From: Protonemura montana
Taxonomy: Eukaryota > Arthropoda > Insecta > Plecoptera > Nemouridae
NCBI GenBank assembly: GCA_947568835.1
Contig: OX387604.1
Coordinates: forward strand, 21,295,076-21,359,075
Direction of reading: 5' to 3'
DNA: 64,000 nucleotides
Shown here: piece by piece, positions 1 to 12,715 of the stretch
How positions within the stretch are numbered: the first letter of the stretch is position 1
Layout: the number at the start of each line of letters is the position of its first letter
Position numbers and translations under genes: made by a program
Notes under the pieces: model-generated
Databases searched by the model: none
What the model saw: only the letters and a program-made list of their open reading frames with translations
Told to the model about the DNA's origin: nothing

Positions 1-305
1 GTTCTACACACACGGCCCCTGACAACCTAGAGTAGCCATGCTACACTACTGTACTTCACACACAGCCCATGACAACCTAGACTAACAATGCTACACAACT
101 GTACTACACACACAGCCCCTGACAACCTAGACTAGCAATGTTAAACTACTGTACTACGCAGCCCCTGACAACCTAGAGTAGCCGTGCTACACGACTGTAC
201 TACACACACAGTCCCTGACAACCTATACTAGCCATGCTACACTACTGTACTACACACACAGCCCCTGACAACCTAGACTAGCCATGCTACACAACTGTAC
301 TACAC

Positions 306-476
306 AAATATATAACACACAGCAGGAAAACAGTTGCATACACAACAGTTGCAACAGTTGCATGAGCAGACATGTTCCTTGCGCCGGCGCTGGCAGATGC
401 ACTTGAGCATGCCAGCACGTCAGACATGTTCCTTGCGCCGGTGCTGGCAGATGCAGGTGAGCATGCCAGCACAGCA
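306..476 (+). repeat. G-block 1 (subfamily P)
   Basis: This 171-bp block is inserted in phase in a satellite A monomer. It starts AAATATA, has ACAGTTGCA three times, then two 54-bp repeats each starting CAGACATGTTCCTTG, and returns to satellite at GACAACCTAG. The P subfamily has CACTTGAGC in the first 54-mer and ACAGCA at the end. Private changes TATAAC and GAAAACC are shared with block 9. Confidence 0.92.
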
Positions 477-701
477 GAAAACCTAGACTAGCCATGCTAC
501 ACTACTGTACTAAATACTGCCCCTAAAAACCTAGACTAGCAATGCTACACTACTCTACTACACACAGCCCCTGACAACCTAGACTAGCCATGCTACACAA
601 CTGTACTAAATACAGCCCCTGACAACCTAGACTAGCCATGCTTCACTACTGTACTACACATTGTCCCTGACAAGCTAGACTAGCCATGCTACACTACTGT
701 A

Positions 702-709
702 CTACACAC
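702..709. repeat. Left 8-bp target-site duplication of the hAT element
   Basis: CTACACAC lies immediately before the CAGGGACC terminus and is repeated at 2394-2401. An 8-bp duplication is the hallmark length for hAT transposons. The same 8-mer is common in satellite A monomers, so the match alone is weaker proof than usual. Confidence 0.85.
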
Positions 710-724
710 CAGGGACCCGAACCG
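710..724 (+). repeat. hAT left terminal inverted repeat
   Basis: CAGGGACCCGAACCG. It pairs with 2379-2393 without mismatch; base 16 differs (A here, G at the other end) and the next two bases match again. Confidence 0.88.
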
Positions 725-734
725 AAATGATTAA

Positions 735-925
735 AGGTTCTGGTTTCGGTTCCGGTTCCTAATTTTTTCAAATTAGGGTTCTGGTTCTGGTTCCGGTTTT
801 ACGTTTTTAAAGGTTCCGGTTTCGGTTCCGGTTCCATATTGTTAAGAGGGGTTCCGGTTCCGGTTCCGAATTTTCTCAAATAATTGTTCTGATTCCGGCT
901 TTAAGTATAAAAAGGTTCCGGTTTC
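735..925 (+). repeat. Left subterminal GGTTCC/GGTTTC repeats
   Basis: Dense irregular runs of GGTTCCGGTTTC-type hexamers are separated by AT-rich gaps. They have the same strand orientation as the repeats at the other end, so they are not simply part of a longer inverted terminus. They are likely binding or architectural repeats of the transposon. Confidence 0.75.
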
Positions 926-1236
926 ACTTGATAAATAAAGCGTTTTTTTTTTAAATTTTGCTGTTGTACAGGTTCAAGTTTTAGTGGTTTTTAGTGACAC
1001 TTAGTTTTGTTTTTCCATCTGCCAGGGACAGGTCTTTTTCCTCACATTGGGTTTCAAAGCACACGAAGCCAGTTGCATAAAAGATAGGGGTGTAACGAAG
1101 TCGTAATAATTTTTTTGATTCAATTTCTCTGCAGAGTTACAGAGTACTACTATGTACGGAGTAAAAAAGGCAGGCTAGTCCATCTCTATAAGACAAAGCA
1201 TGCACGACAAGGGGTTAGTTTGTTTGAGGCTTTTAA
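926..1236. other. hAT interior, AT-rich, no recognised gene
   Basis: No open frame of note and no recognised domain. The 5' boundary of the nested non-LTR fragment probably lies within roughly 1100-1236 but I cannot fix it. I could not find a convincing target duplication for it. Confidence 0.5.
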
Positions 1237-1497
1237 GTAAAAAATGTAAAGAAATGGATTTACGGTTACACTCTGATGGGGACAGGCAAAGGGTTATTTA
1301 ACACTAGACATAAAATTAACTATAAACTGGATAAACCAGCTTTTCAAAATTATAAAAGGGGGCCCACCTATGCGGGTGAGCTTTATAGGGCATTGCCGGC
1401 GGATCTTCAAATCAAAAAGGACAAGAAATTCAAAATTGTGCTCAAGAATTTTCTATTTGAAAAATGTTTTTATACTGTAAAAGATGTTTTATTGTAA
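1237..1497 (+). pseudogene. C-terminal end of a non-LTR retrotransposon reverse-transcriptase protein (5'-truncated)
   Basis: The frame is open from just after a stop at 1234-1236 to a TAA after residue 73, counted from the ATG at 1276. The tail matches the pattern seen downstream of the polymerase domain in many invertebrate Jockey/CR1-like elements: NTRHK (residues 9-13), RGPTYAG (28-34), YRALPADL (37-44), then FKIVLKNFLFEKCFY (52-66). No catalytic FADD-type polymerase motif is present, so it cannot be active. The sequence after it looks like a 3' untranslated region ending in an ATT-rich tail, which supports a 5'-truncated insertion with sense in the plus direction. The ATG at 1276 is probably just an internal methionine. 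The assignment rests on recalled family patterns, not a search. Confidence 0.7.
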
Positions 1498-1680
1498 AAG
1501 GTAGAGACAATGAAAAATTGTAGTGTAAATGTAAATATTATAGTACCTAAAAATGTTGCTATGGATACATAAGACGTATATGTTGTTTAATCGTTGGTCA
1601 CCTAAATGTAATACTTTGAACTTGGCACGATGGCACGATGTGTTTAAACGGAATTAAAAACATTATTATTATTATTTTTA
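1498..1680 (+). mobile_element. 3' untranslated region and ATT-rich tail of the nested non-LTR element
   Basis: The stretch follows directly on the truncated open frame and ends in CATTATTATTATTATTTTTA. Short A/T microsatellite tails are common 3' ends for non-LTR elements. It contains a direct repeat GGCACGATGGCACGATG near 1624. Confidence 0.6.
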
Positions 1681-2215
1681 TTGTAACCACGATTTCGCCA
1701 ACACTGAGCTAAAGTCTCAATGAGTATGATTTGCATCCCTCCTTTATGAGGTCTCTTATGAGTTAAGACACATCTTAAGGACATTATGAAACAGGACAAA
1801 TTCCAGAAATAGCGAAAACTCGACCAAACTGGCTGGTCGCTCGGATCTGTTCGTTATACAATCTAACATACGCTAGCATATTATGAAACAAGCTATTACC
1901 CGCGCTGGCCCACGAGTGAGTCGAGTCGGCAGGAAACGAGGATTATAGCTTATCAGATACAAAACAAAGTAGCTGGCTGCTAGGGCACCACCAAAGAACG
2001 CTTCTCAGTGCGGTGTGATCATTTATAAAGAAATACTCTCGAAAATGCCTTGTGTTTTCCCCAAACAAAATCGTGGATACAAGATGAGTCAATGGATGTT
2101 TTCGGAACAAACCAGTGAAACATTTTTTTTTCGTGTGGAAAAATTAAAAACAAAAAAGTTGTAAACAAAATATGCAAATAATTTTAATCTGAATTTCTGA
2201 AATCTCAATATAACT
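1681..2215. other. hAT interior, right part, no recognised gene
   Basis: Mixed-composition sequence with no long open frame. A 41-codon plus-strand frame starts with ATG at 2045 (MPCVFPKQNRGYKMSQWMFS...) but resembles nothing I know, so I do not call it a gene. Confidence 0.5.
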
Positions 2216-2378
2216 TCGGAACCTTTATGGAACCTTTAAGGAACCGAAAACAACCCATGATTTAATAAGGGTTCCGGTTCCGGTTCGTGTTCTTAGAAAT
2301 TAATAATAACGGTTCTGGTTCCGGTTTCGGTTCCAAGAAAATACGGGTTTTTTCGGGTTTCGGTTCCGGTTTCGGTTC
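2216..2378 (+). repeat. Right subterminal GGTTCC/GGTTTC repeats
   Basis: Starts with spaced GGAACCTTTA/GGAACC elements, which are the reverse complement of the hexamer. It then becomes a run of GGTTCCGGTTTCGGTTCC-type repeats up to the terminus. Confidence 0.75.
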
Positions 2379-2393
2379 CGGTTCGGGTCCCTG
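2379..2393 (-). repeat. hAT right terminal inverted repeat
   Basis: CGGTTCGGGTCCCTG, the exact reverse complement of the left terminus. Confidence 0.88.
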
Positions 2394-2401
2394 CTACACA
2401 C
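2394..2401. repeat. Right 8-bp target-site duplication
   Basis: CTACACAC, identical to the bases before the left terminus. Confidence 0.85.
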
Positions 2402-4249
2402 AGCCCCTGACAACCTAGACTAGCCATGCTACACTACTGTACTACACAAACAGCTCGTGACGACCTAGACTAGCCATACTACACTACTGTACTACACACA
2501 CAGCCCCTGACAACCTAGACTAGCCATGCTACGCTACTGTACTACACAGCCCCTGACAACATAGACTAGCCATGCTACACTACTGAACGACACACAGCCC
2601 CTGACAACCTTGACTAGCCATGCTACAATACTTTACGACACACAGCCTCTGACAACCAAGACCAGCCATGCTACACTACTGTACTACACAGACAGCCCTT
2701 GACAACCTAGACTAGCCATGTTACACTACTGTATTACGCAGCCCCTGACAACCTAAAGTAGCCGTGCTACACTACTGTACTACTCGGACAGCCCTTGACA
2801 ACCGAGACTAGCCATGTTACACTACTGTACTACGCAGCCGCTGACAACCTAGAATAGCCATTCTACACTACTGTACTACACACACAGCCCCTAACAACCA
2901 AGACTAGCCATGCTACACTACTGTACTACACACACAGCCCCTGACAACCTAGACTTGCCATGCTTCACTACTGTACTACACACACAGCCCCTGACAACCT
3001 AGACTAGCCATGCTACACTACTGAACGACACACAGCCCCTGACAACCAAGACTAGCCATGCTACACTACTGTACTAAATACAGCCCCTGACAACCTAGAC
3101 TAGCAATGCTTCACTACTGTACTACACATAGTCCCTGACAACCTAGACTAGCCATGCTACACTACTGTACTACACACACAGCCCCTGACAACCTAGACTA
3201 GCCATGCTACACTACTGTCCTAACCACACAGCCCCTGACGACCTCGACTAGCCATGCTACACTACTGTACTACACACAGCCCCTGACAACCTAGACTAGA
3301 CATACTACACTACTGTACTACACACAGCTCCTGACAACCTAGACTAGCCATGCTACACTACTGTACTACAAACACAGCCCCTGACAACCTAGACTAGCCG
3401 TGCTACACTACTGTACTAAAAACAGCTCCTGACAACCTAGACTAGCCATGCTACACTACTGTACTACACACGAAGCCCCTGACAACCTAGACTAGCCATG
3501 CTACGCTACTGTACTACACAGCCCCTGACAACATAGACTAGCCATGCTACACTACTAAACGACACACAGCCCCTGACAACCTAGACTAGCCATGCTTCAC
3601 TACTGTACTACACAGACAGCCCTTGACAACCTAGACTAGCCATGTTACACTACTGTACTACGCAGCCCCTGACAACCTAAAGTAGCCGTGTAACACTACT
3701 GTACTACACACACAGCCCCTGACAACCTAGGCTAGCCATGCCTCAGTACTGTACTACACACACAGCCCCTGACAACCAAGACTAGCTATGCTACACTACT
3801 GTACTACACACGCAGTCCCTGACAACCTACACTAGACATGCTACACTACTGTACTACATACAGCCGCTGACAACCTAGACTAGCCATGCTACACTACTGT
3901 ACGACACACAGCTCCTGACCATTTAGACTAGCCATGCTACACTACTGTACGACACACACAGCCCCTGACAACCTAAACTGGCCATGCTACACTACTGTAC
4001 TAAATACAGCCCCTGACAACCTAGACTAGCCATGCTACACTACTGTACTAAACACACAGCCTCTGACAACCTAGACTAGCCATGTTACACTACTGTACTA
4101 CGCAGCCCCTGACAACCTAGAGTAGCCGTGCTACACGACTGTACTACACACAAAGTCCCTGACAACCTATACTAGCCATGCTACACTACTGTACTAAACA
4201 CACAGCCCCTGACAACCTAGACTAGCCATGCTACACAACTGTACTACAC

Positions 4250-4420
4250 AAATATATTACACACAGCAGGAAAACAGTTGCATACACAACAGTTGCAACA
4301 GTTGCATGAGCAGACATGTTCCTTGCGCCGGCGCTGGCAGATGCAGGTGAGCATGCCAGCACGTCAGACATGTTCCTGATGCCGGCGCTGGCAGATGCAG
4401 GTGAGCATGCCAGCACGGCA
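4250..4420 (+). repeat. G-block 2 (subfamily Q)
   Basis: The Q subfamily has CAGGTGAGC in both 54-mers and ends ACGGCA. Carries the private CCTGATGCC change shared with block 8. Confidence 0.92.
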
Positions 4421-5969
4421 GACAACCTAGACTAGCCATGCTACACTACTGTACTAAATACTGCCCCTCAAAACCTAGACTAGCAATGCTACACTACTCT
4501 ACTACACACAGCCCCTGACAACCAAGACTAGCCATGCTACACAACTGTACTAAATACAACACCTGATAACCTAGACTAGCCATGCTTCACAACTGTACTA
4601 AATACAGCCCCTGACAACCTAGACTAGCCATGCTTCACTACTGTACTACACATAGTCCCTGACAACCTAGACTAGCCATGCTACACTACTGTACTACACA
4701 CACAGCCCCTGACAACCTAGACTAGCCATGCTACACGACTGTACTAAATACAGCTCCTGACAACCTAGACTAGCCATGCTACACTACTGTACGACACACA
4801 CAGCCCCTGACAACCTAGACTAGCCATGCTACACTACTGTACTAAATACAGCCCCTGACAACCTAGACTAGCCATGCTACACTACTGTCTTAAACACACA
4901 GCCCCTGACAACCTAGACTAGCCATGCTACATAACTGTACTTCACACGAAGCCCCTGACAACCGAGACTATCAATGCTACGCAACTGTACTACACAGCCC
5001 CTGACAACCTAGACTAGCCATGCTACAATACTTTACTACACACAGCCTCTGACAACCAAGACTAGCCATGCTTCACTACTGTACTACACAGACAGCCCTT
5101 GACAACCTAGACTAGCCATGTAACACTACTGTACTACGCAGCCCCTGACAACCTAAAGAAGCCGTGCTACACTACTGTACTACACACACAGCCCCTGACA
5201 ACCTAGGCTAGCCATGCTTCAGTACTGTACTACACACACAGCCCCTGACAACCTAGACTAGCCATGCTTCACTACTGTACTACACACGCAGTCCCTGACA
5301 ACCTAAACTAGACATGCTACACTACTGTACTAAATACAGCCCCTGACAACCTAGACTAGCCATGCTACACTACTGTACTAAACACACAGCCCCTGACAAC
5401 CTAGACTAGCCATGCTACACTACTGTACTACACACGAAGCCCCTGACAACCCAGACAAGCCATGCTACGCTACTGTACTACACAGCCCCTGACAATCTAG
5501 ACTAGCCATGCTTCACTACTGTACGACACACAGCCCCTGACAATCTTGACTAGCCATGCTACACTACTGTACTTAATACAGCCCCTGACAGCTTAGACTT
5601 GCCATGCTACACAACTGTACTACACACAGCCCCTGATAACCAAGACTAGCCATCCTTCACTACTGTTCTACACACACGGCCCCTGACAACCGAGAGTAGC
5701 CATGCTACACTACTGTACTTCACACACAGCCCATGACAACCTAGACTAACAATGCTACACAACTGTACTACACACACAGCCCCTGACAACCTAGACTTGT
5801 TATGTTAAACTACTGTACTACGCAGCCCCTGACAACCTAGAGTAGCCGTGCTACACGACTGTACTACACACACAGTCCCTGACAACCTATACTAGCCATG
5901 CTACACTACTGTACTACACACACAGCCCCTGACAACCTAGACTAGCCATGCTACACAACTGTACTACAC

Positions 5970-6140
5970 AAATATATTACACACAGCAGGAAAACAGTTG
6001 CATACACAACAGTTGCAACAGTTGCATGAGCAGACATGTTCCTTGCGCCGGCGCTGGCAGATGCACTTGAGCATGCCAGCACGTCAGACATGTTCCTTGC
6101 GCCGGTGCTGGCAGATGCAGGTGAGCATACCAGCACAGCA
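5970..6140 (+). repeat. G-block 3 (subfamily P)
   Basis: 1720 bp after block 2; has GAGCATACC in the second 54-mer. Confidence 0.92.
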
Positions 6141-7107
6141 GACAACCTAGACTAGCCATGCTACACTACTGTACTAAATACTGCCCCTAAAAACCTAGAC
6201 TAGCAATGCTACACTACTCTACTAAACACAGCCCCTGACAACCTAGACTAGCCATGCTACACAACTGTACTAAATACAGCCCCTGACAACCTAGACTAGC
6301 CATGCTTCACTACTGTACTACACATTGTCCCTGACAACCTAGACTAGCCATGCTACACTACTGTACTACACACACAGCCCCTGACAACCTAGACTAGCCA
6401 TGCTACACGACTGTACTAAATACAGCTCCTGACAACCTAGACTAGCTATGCTACACTACTGTACGACACACACAGCCCCTGACAACCTAGACTAGCCATG
6501 CTACACTACTGTACTAAATACAGCCCCTGACAACCTAGAATAGCCATGCTACACTACTGTACTAAACACACAGCCCCTGACAACCTAGACTAGCCATGCT
6601 ACACTACTGTTCTTCACACGAAGCCCCTGACAACCTTGACTAGCCATGCTACACTACTGTACGACACACAGCCCCTGACAATCTTGACTAGCCATGCTAC
6701 ACTACTGTACTAAATACAGCCCATGACAGCTTAGACTAGCCATGCTACACTACTGTACTACACACAGCCCCTGACAACCAAGACTAGCCATCCTTCACTA
6801 CTGTTCTACACACACGGCCCCTGACAACCTAGAGTAGCCATGCTACACTACTGTACTACACACACAGCTCCTGACAACCTAGACTAACAATTCTACACAA
6901 CTGTACTACACACACAGCCCCTGACAACCTAGACTAGCCATGTTACACTACTGTACTACGCAGCCCCTTACAACCTAGAGTAGCCGTGCTACACGACTGT
7001 ACTACACACACAGTCCCTGACAACCTATACTAGCCATGCTACACTACTGTACTAAACACACAGCCCCTGAACACCTAGACTAGCCATGCTACACAACTGT
7101 ACTACAC

Positions 7108-7278
7108 AAATATATTACACACAGCAGGAAAACAGTTGCATACACAACAGTTGCAACAGTTGCATGAGCAGACATGTTCCTTGCGCCGGCGCTGGCAGAT
7201 GCAGGTGAGCATGCCAGCACGTCAGATATGTTCCTTGTACCGGCGCTGGCAGATGCAGGTGAGCATGCCAGCACGGCA
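7108..7278 (+). repeat. G-block 4 (subfamily Q)
   Basis: 1138 bp after block 3; has GATATGTTCCTTGTACC, shared with block 10. Confidence 0.92.
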
Positions 7279-9309
7279 GACAACCTAGACTAGCCATGCT
7301 ACACTACTGTACTAAATACTGCCCCTCAAAACCTAGACTAGCAATGCTACACTACTCTACTACACACAGCCCCTGACAACCAAGACTAGCCATGCTACAC
7401 TACTGTACTAAATACTGCCCCTCAAAACCTAGACTAGCAATGCTACACTACTCTACTACACACAGCCCCTGACAACCAAGACTAGCCATGCTACACAACT
7501 GTACAAATTACAGCAACTGATAACCTAGACTAGCCATGCTTCACTACTGTACTACACATAGTCCCTGAAAACCTAGACTAGCCATGCTACACAACTGTAC
7601 TAAATACAGCCCCTGACAACCTAGACTAGCCATGCTTCACTACTGTACTAAATACAGCCCCTGACAACCTAGACTAGCCATGCTTCACTACTGTACTACA
7701 CATAGTCCCTGAAAACCTAGACTAGCCATGCTACACAACTGTACTAAATACAGCCCCTGACAACCTAGACTAGCCATGCTTCACTACTGTACTACACATA
7801 GTCCCTGAAAACCTAGACTAGCCATGCTACACTACTGTACTACACACACAGCCCCTGACAACCTAGACTAGCCATGCTACACGACTGTACTACACATAGT
7901 CCCTGACAACCTAGACTAGCCATGCTACACTACTGTACTACACACACAGCCCCTGACAACCTAGACTAGCCATGCTACACTACTGTACGACACACACAGC
8001 CCCTGACAACCTAGACTAGCCATGCTACACTACTGTACTAAATACAGCCCCTGACAACCTAGACTAGCCATGCTACACTACTGTACTAAACACACAGCCC
8101 CTGACAACCTAGACTAGCCATGCTACATTACTGTACTTCACACGAAGCCCCTGACAACCAAGACTATCAATGCTACGCAACTGTACTACATAGCCCCTGA
8201 CAACCTAGACTAGCCATGCTACAATACTTTACTACACACAGCCTCTGACAACCAAGACTAGCCATGCTTCACTACTGTACTACACAGACAGCCCTTGACA
8301 ACCTAGACTAGCCATGTAACACTACTGTACTACGCAGCCCCTGACAACCTAAAGAAGCCGTGCTACACTACTGTACTACACACACAGCCCCTGACAACCT
8401 AGGCTAGCCATGCTTCAGTACTGTACTACACACACAGCCCCTGACAACCAAGACTAGCCATGCTTCACTACTGTACTACACACGCAGTCCCTGACAACCG
8501 AAACTAGACATGCTACACTACTGTACTACATACAGCCGCTGACAACCTAGACTAGCCATGCTACACTACTGTACTAAATACAGCCCCTGACAACCTAGAC
8601 TAGCCATGCTACACTACTGTACTAAACACACAGCCCCTGACAACCTAGACTAGCCATGCTACACGACTGTACTAAATACAGCTCCTGACCATTTAGACTA
8701 GCCATGCTACACTACTGTACGACACACACAGCCCCTGACAACCTAAACTAGCCATGCTACACTACTGTACTAAATACAGCCCCTGACAACCTAGACTATC
8801 CATGCTACACTACTGTACTAAACACACAGCCCCTGACAACCTAGACTAGCCATGCTACACTACTGTACTACACACGAAGTCCCTGACAACCCAGACAAGC
8901 CATGCTACGCTACTGTACTACACAGCCCCTGACAATGTAGACTAGCCATGCTTCACTACTGTACGACACACAGCCCCTGACAATCTTGACTAGCCATGCT
9001 ACACTACTGTACTTAATACAGCCCCTGACAGCTAAGACTTGCCATGCTACACAACTGTACTACACACAGCCCCTGACAACCAAGACTAGCCATCCTTCAC
9101 TACTGTTCTACACACACAGCCCCTGACAACCTAGACTAGCCATGTTAAACTACTGTACTACGCAGCCCTTGACAACCTAAAGAAGCCGTGCTACACTACT
9201 GTACTACACACACAGACCCTGACAACCTAGGCTAGCCATGCTTCAGTACTGTACTACACACACAGCCCCTGACAACCTAGACTAGCCATGCTACACAACT
9301 GTACTACAC

Positions 9310-9480
9310 AAATATATTACACACAGCAGGAAAACAGTTGCATACACAACAGTTGCAACAGTTGCATGAGCAGACATGTTCCTTGCGCCGGCGCTGGCAG
9401 ATGCACTTGAGCATGCCAGCACGTCAGACATGTTCCTTGCGCCGGTGCTGGCAGATGCAGGTGAGCATGCCAGCACAGCA
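9310..9480 (+). repeat. G-block 5 (subfamily P)
   Basis: 2202 bp after block 4; the following monomer starts CTAGACTTGCC. Confidence 0.92.
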
Positions 9481-10493
9481 GACAACCTAGACTTGCCATG
9501 CTACACTACTGTACTAAATACTGCCCCTAAAAACCTAGACTAGCAATGCTACACTACTCTACTACACACAGCCCCTGACAACCTAGACTAGCCATGCTAC
9601 ACAACTGTACTAAATACAGCCCCTGACAACCTAGACTAGCCATGCTTCACTACTGTACTACACATTGTCCCTGACAACCTAGACTAGCCATGCTACACTA
9701 CTGTACTACACACACAGCCCCTGACAACCTAGACTAGCCATGCTACACGACTGTACTAAATACAGCTCCTGACCATTAAGACTAGCCATGCTACACTACT
9801 GTACGACACATACAGCCCCTGACAACCTAAACTAGCCATGCTACACTACTGTACTAAATACAGCCCCTGACAACCTAGACTAGCCATGCTACACTACTGT
9901 ACTAAACACACAGCCCCTGACAACCTAGACTAGCCATGCTACACTACTGTACTACACACGAAGCCCCTGACAACTCAGACAAGCCATGCTACGCTACTGT
10001 ACTACACAGCCCCTGACAATCTAGACTAGCCATGCTTCACTACTGTACGACACACAGCCCCTGACAATCTTGACTAGCCATGCTACACTACTGTACTTAA
10101 TACAGCCCCTGACAGCTTAGACTCGCCATGCTACACAACTGTACTACACACAGCCCCTGATAACCAAGACTAGCCATCCTTCACAACTGTTCTACACACA
10201 CGGCCCCTGACAACCTAGAGTAGCCATGCTACACTACTGTACTTCACACACAGCCTATGACAACCTAGACTAACAATGCTACACAACTGTACTACACACA
10301 CAGCCCCTGACAACCTAGACTAGCCATGTTAAACTACTGTACTACGCAGCCCCTGACAACCTAGAGTAGCCGTGCTACACGACTGTACTACACACACAGT
10401 CCCTGACAACCTATACTAGCCATGCTACACTACTGTACTACACACACAGCCCCTGACAACCTAGACTAGCCATGCTACACAGCTGTACTACAC

Positions 10494-10664
10494 AAATATA
10501 TTACACACAGCAGGAAAACAGTTGCATACACAACAGTTGCAACAGTTGCATGAGCAGACATGTTCCTTGCGCCGGCGCTGGCAGATGCACTTGAGCATGC
10601 CAGCACGTCAGACATGTTCCTTGCGCCGGTGCTGGCAGATGCAGGTGAGCATGCCAGCACAGCA
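10494..10664 (+). repeat. G-block 6 (subfamily P)
   Basis: 1184 bp after block 5; preceded by ACACAGCTGTAC instead of ACACAACTGTAC. Confidence 0.92.
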
Positions 10665-11631
10665 GACAACCTAGACTAGCCATGCTACACTACTGTACTA
10701 AATACTGCCCCTAAAAACCTAGACTAGCAATGCTACACTACTCTACTACACACAGCCCCTGACAACCTAGACTAGCCATGCTACACAACTGTACTAAATA
10801 CAGCCCCTGACAACCTAGACTAGCCATGCTTCACTACTGTACTACACATTGTCCCTGACAACCTAGACTAGCCATGCTACACTACTGTACTACACACACA
10901 GCCCCTGACAACCTAGACTAGCCATGCTACACGACTGTACTAAATACAGCTCCTGACAACCTAGACCAGCTATGCTACACTACTGTACGACACACACAGC
11001 CCCTGACAACCTAGACTAGCCATGCTACACTACTGTACTAAATACAGCCCCTGACAACCTAGACTAGCCATGCTACACTACTGTACTAAACACACAGCCC
11101 CTGACAACCTAGACTAGCCATGCTACACTACTGTACTTCACACGAAGCCCCTGACAACCTCGACTAGCCATGCTACACTACTGTACGACACACAGCCCCT
11201 GACAATCTTGACTAGCCATGCTACACTACTGTTCTAAATACAGCCCATGACAGCTTAGACTAGCCATGCTACACTACTGTACTACACACAGCCCCTGACA
11301 ACCAAGACTAGCCATCCTTCACTACTGTTCTACACACACGGCCCCTGACAACCTAGAGTAGCCATGCTACACTACTGTACTACACACACAGCCCCTGACA
11401 ACCTAGACTAACAATACTACACAACTGTACTACACATACAGCCCCTGACAACCTAGACTAGCCATGTTACACTACTGTACTACGTAGCCCCTGACAACCT
11501 AGAGTAGCCGTGCTACACGACTGTACTACACACACAGTCCCTGACAACCTATACTAGCAATGCAACACTACTGTACTAAACACACAGCCCCTGAACACCT
11601 AGACTAGCCATGCTACACAATTGTACTACAC

Positions 11632-11802
11632 AAATATATTACACACAGCAGGAAAACAGTTGCATACACAACAGTTGCAACAGTTGCATGAGCAGACATG
11701 TTTCTTGCGCCGGCGCTGGCAGATGCAGGTGAGCATGCCAGCACATCAGACATGTTCCTTGTGCCGGCGCTGGCAGATGCAGGTGAGCATGCCAGCACGG
11801 CA
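11632..11802 (+). repeat. G-block 7 (subfamily Q)
   Basis: 1138 bp after block 6; has GTTTCTTGCGCC and GCACATCAG. Confidence 0.92.
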
Positions 11803-12715
11803 GACAACCTAGACTAGCCATGCTACACTACTGTACTAAATACTGCCCCTCAAAACCTAGACTAGCAATGCTACACTAATCTACTACACACAGCCCCTGA
11901 CAACCAAGACTAGCCATTCTACACTACTGTACTAAATACTGCCCCTCAAAACCAAGACTAGCAATGCTACACTACTCTACTACACACAGCCCCTGACAAC
12001 CAAGACTAGCCATGCTACACAACTGTACTAAATACAGCAACTGATAACCTAGACTAGCCATGCTACACAACTGTACTAAATACAGCCCCTGACAACCTAG
12101 ACTAGCCATGCTTCACTACTGTACTACACATAGTCCCTGACAACCTAGACTAGCCATGCTACACTACTGTACTACACACACAGCCCCTGACAACCTAGAC
12201 TAGCCATGCTACACTACTGTACTACACACAGCCCCTGACAACCTAGACTAGACATACTACACTACTGTACTACACACAGCCCCTGACAACCTAGACTAGC
12301 CATGCTACACTACTGTACTACAAACACAGCCCCTGGCAGCCTAGACTAGCCATGCTACCCTACTGTACTAAATACAGCTCCTGACCATTTAGACTAGCCA
12401 TGCTACACTACTGTACGACACACACAGCCCCTGACAACCTAAACTGGCCATGCTACACTACTGTACTAAATACAGCCCCTGACAACCTAGACTAGCCATG
12501 CTACACTACTGTACTAAACACACAGCCTCTGACAACCTAGACTAGCCATGTTACACTACTGTACTACGCAGCCCCTGACAACCTAGAGTAGCCGTGCTAC
12601 ACGACTGTACTACACACACAGTCCCTGACAACCTATACTAGCCATGCTACACTACTGTACTAAACACACAGCCCCTGACAACCTAGACTAGCCATGCTAC
12701 ACAACTGTACTACAC

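Larger units (their letters stand above)
1..709 (+). repeat. Satellite A, left segment before the hAT insertion
   Basis: This is a tandem array of a 46-50-bp monomer containing GACAACCTAGACTAGCCATG followed by CTACACTACTGTACTACAC and a CA-rich linker. It includes G-block 1. It matches 14081-14788 at a constant offset of 14080 bp, including private variants of the G-block (TATAAC instead of TATTAC, and GAAAACC at its end), so the two are sister copies. No coding potential is evident. Confidence 0.95.
710..2393. mobile_element. Non-autonomous hAT-type DNA transposon (1684 bp)
   Basis: The element is bounded by inverted termini CAGGGACCCGAACCG and its reverse complement, perfect over 15 bp, inside an 8-bp duplication CTACACAC. 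Termini beginning CAGGG with 8-bp duplications are typical of the hAT superfamily. Both ends carry clusters of GGTTCC/GGTTTC hexamers, of the kind that serve as subterminal transposase-binding repeats in hAT elements. No transposase reading frame is visible: there is no hATC dimerisation motif and no zinc-finger BED pattern. The copy is therefore non-autonomous and would need a transposase from elsewhere. Its interior contains the tail of an unrelated non-LTR retrotransposon. It is the only long non-satellite insert in the left array. Confidence 0.88.
4250..9110 (+). repeat. Super-HOR copy 1 (about 8.1-8.5 kb period)
   Basis: G-blocks 2, 3 and 4 and the monomer variants between and after them recur in the same order at 12716-17180. 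Shared marks include the CCTGATGCCGG change found only in blocks 2 and 12716-12886, and GATATG/GTACCGG found only in blocks 4 and 15524-15694. Offsets fall from 8466 to about 8077 bp, so the copies differ by internal indels. Similarity breaks near 9105. Confidence 0.75.

Noticed and set aside
2045..2170. 41-codon frame inside the hAT as a transposase start
   Set aside because: No zinc-finger or hAT catalytic motifs and too short.
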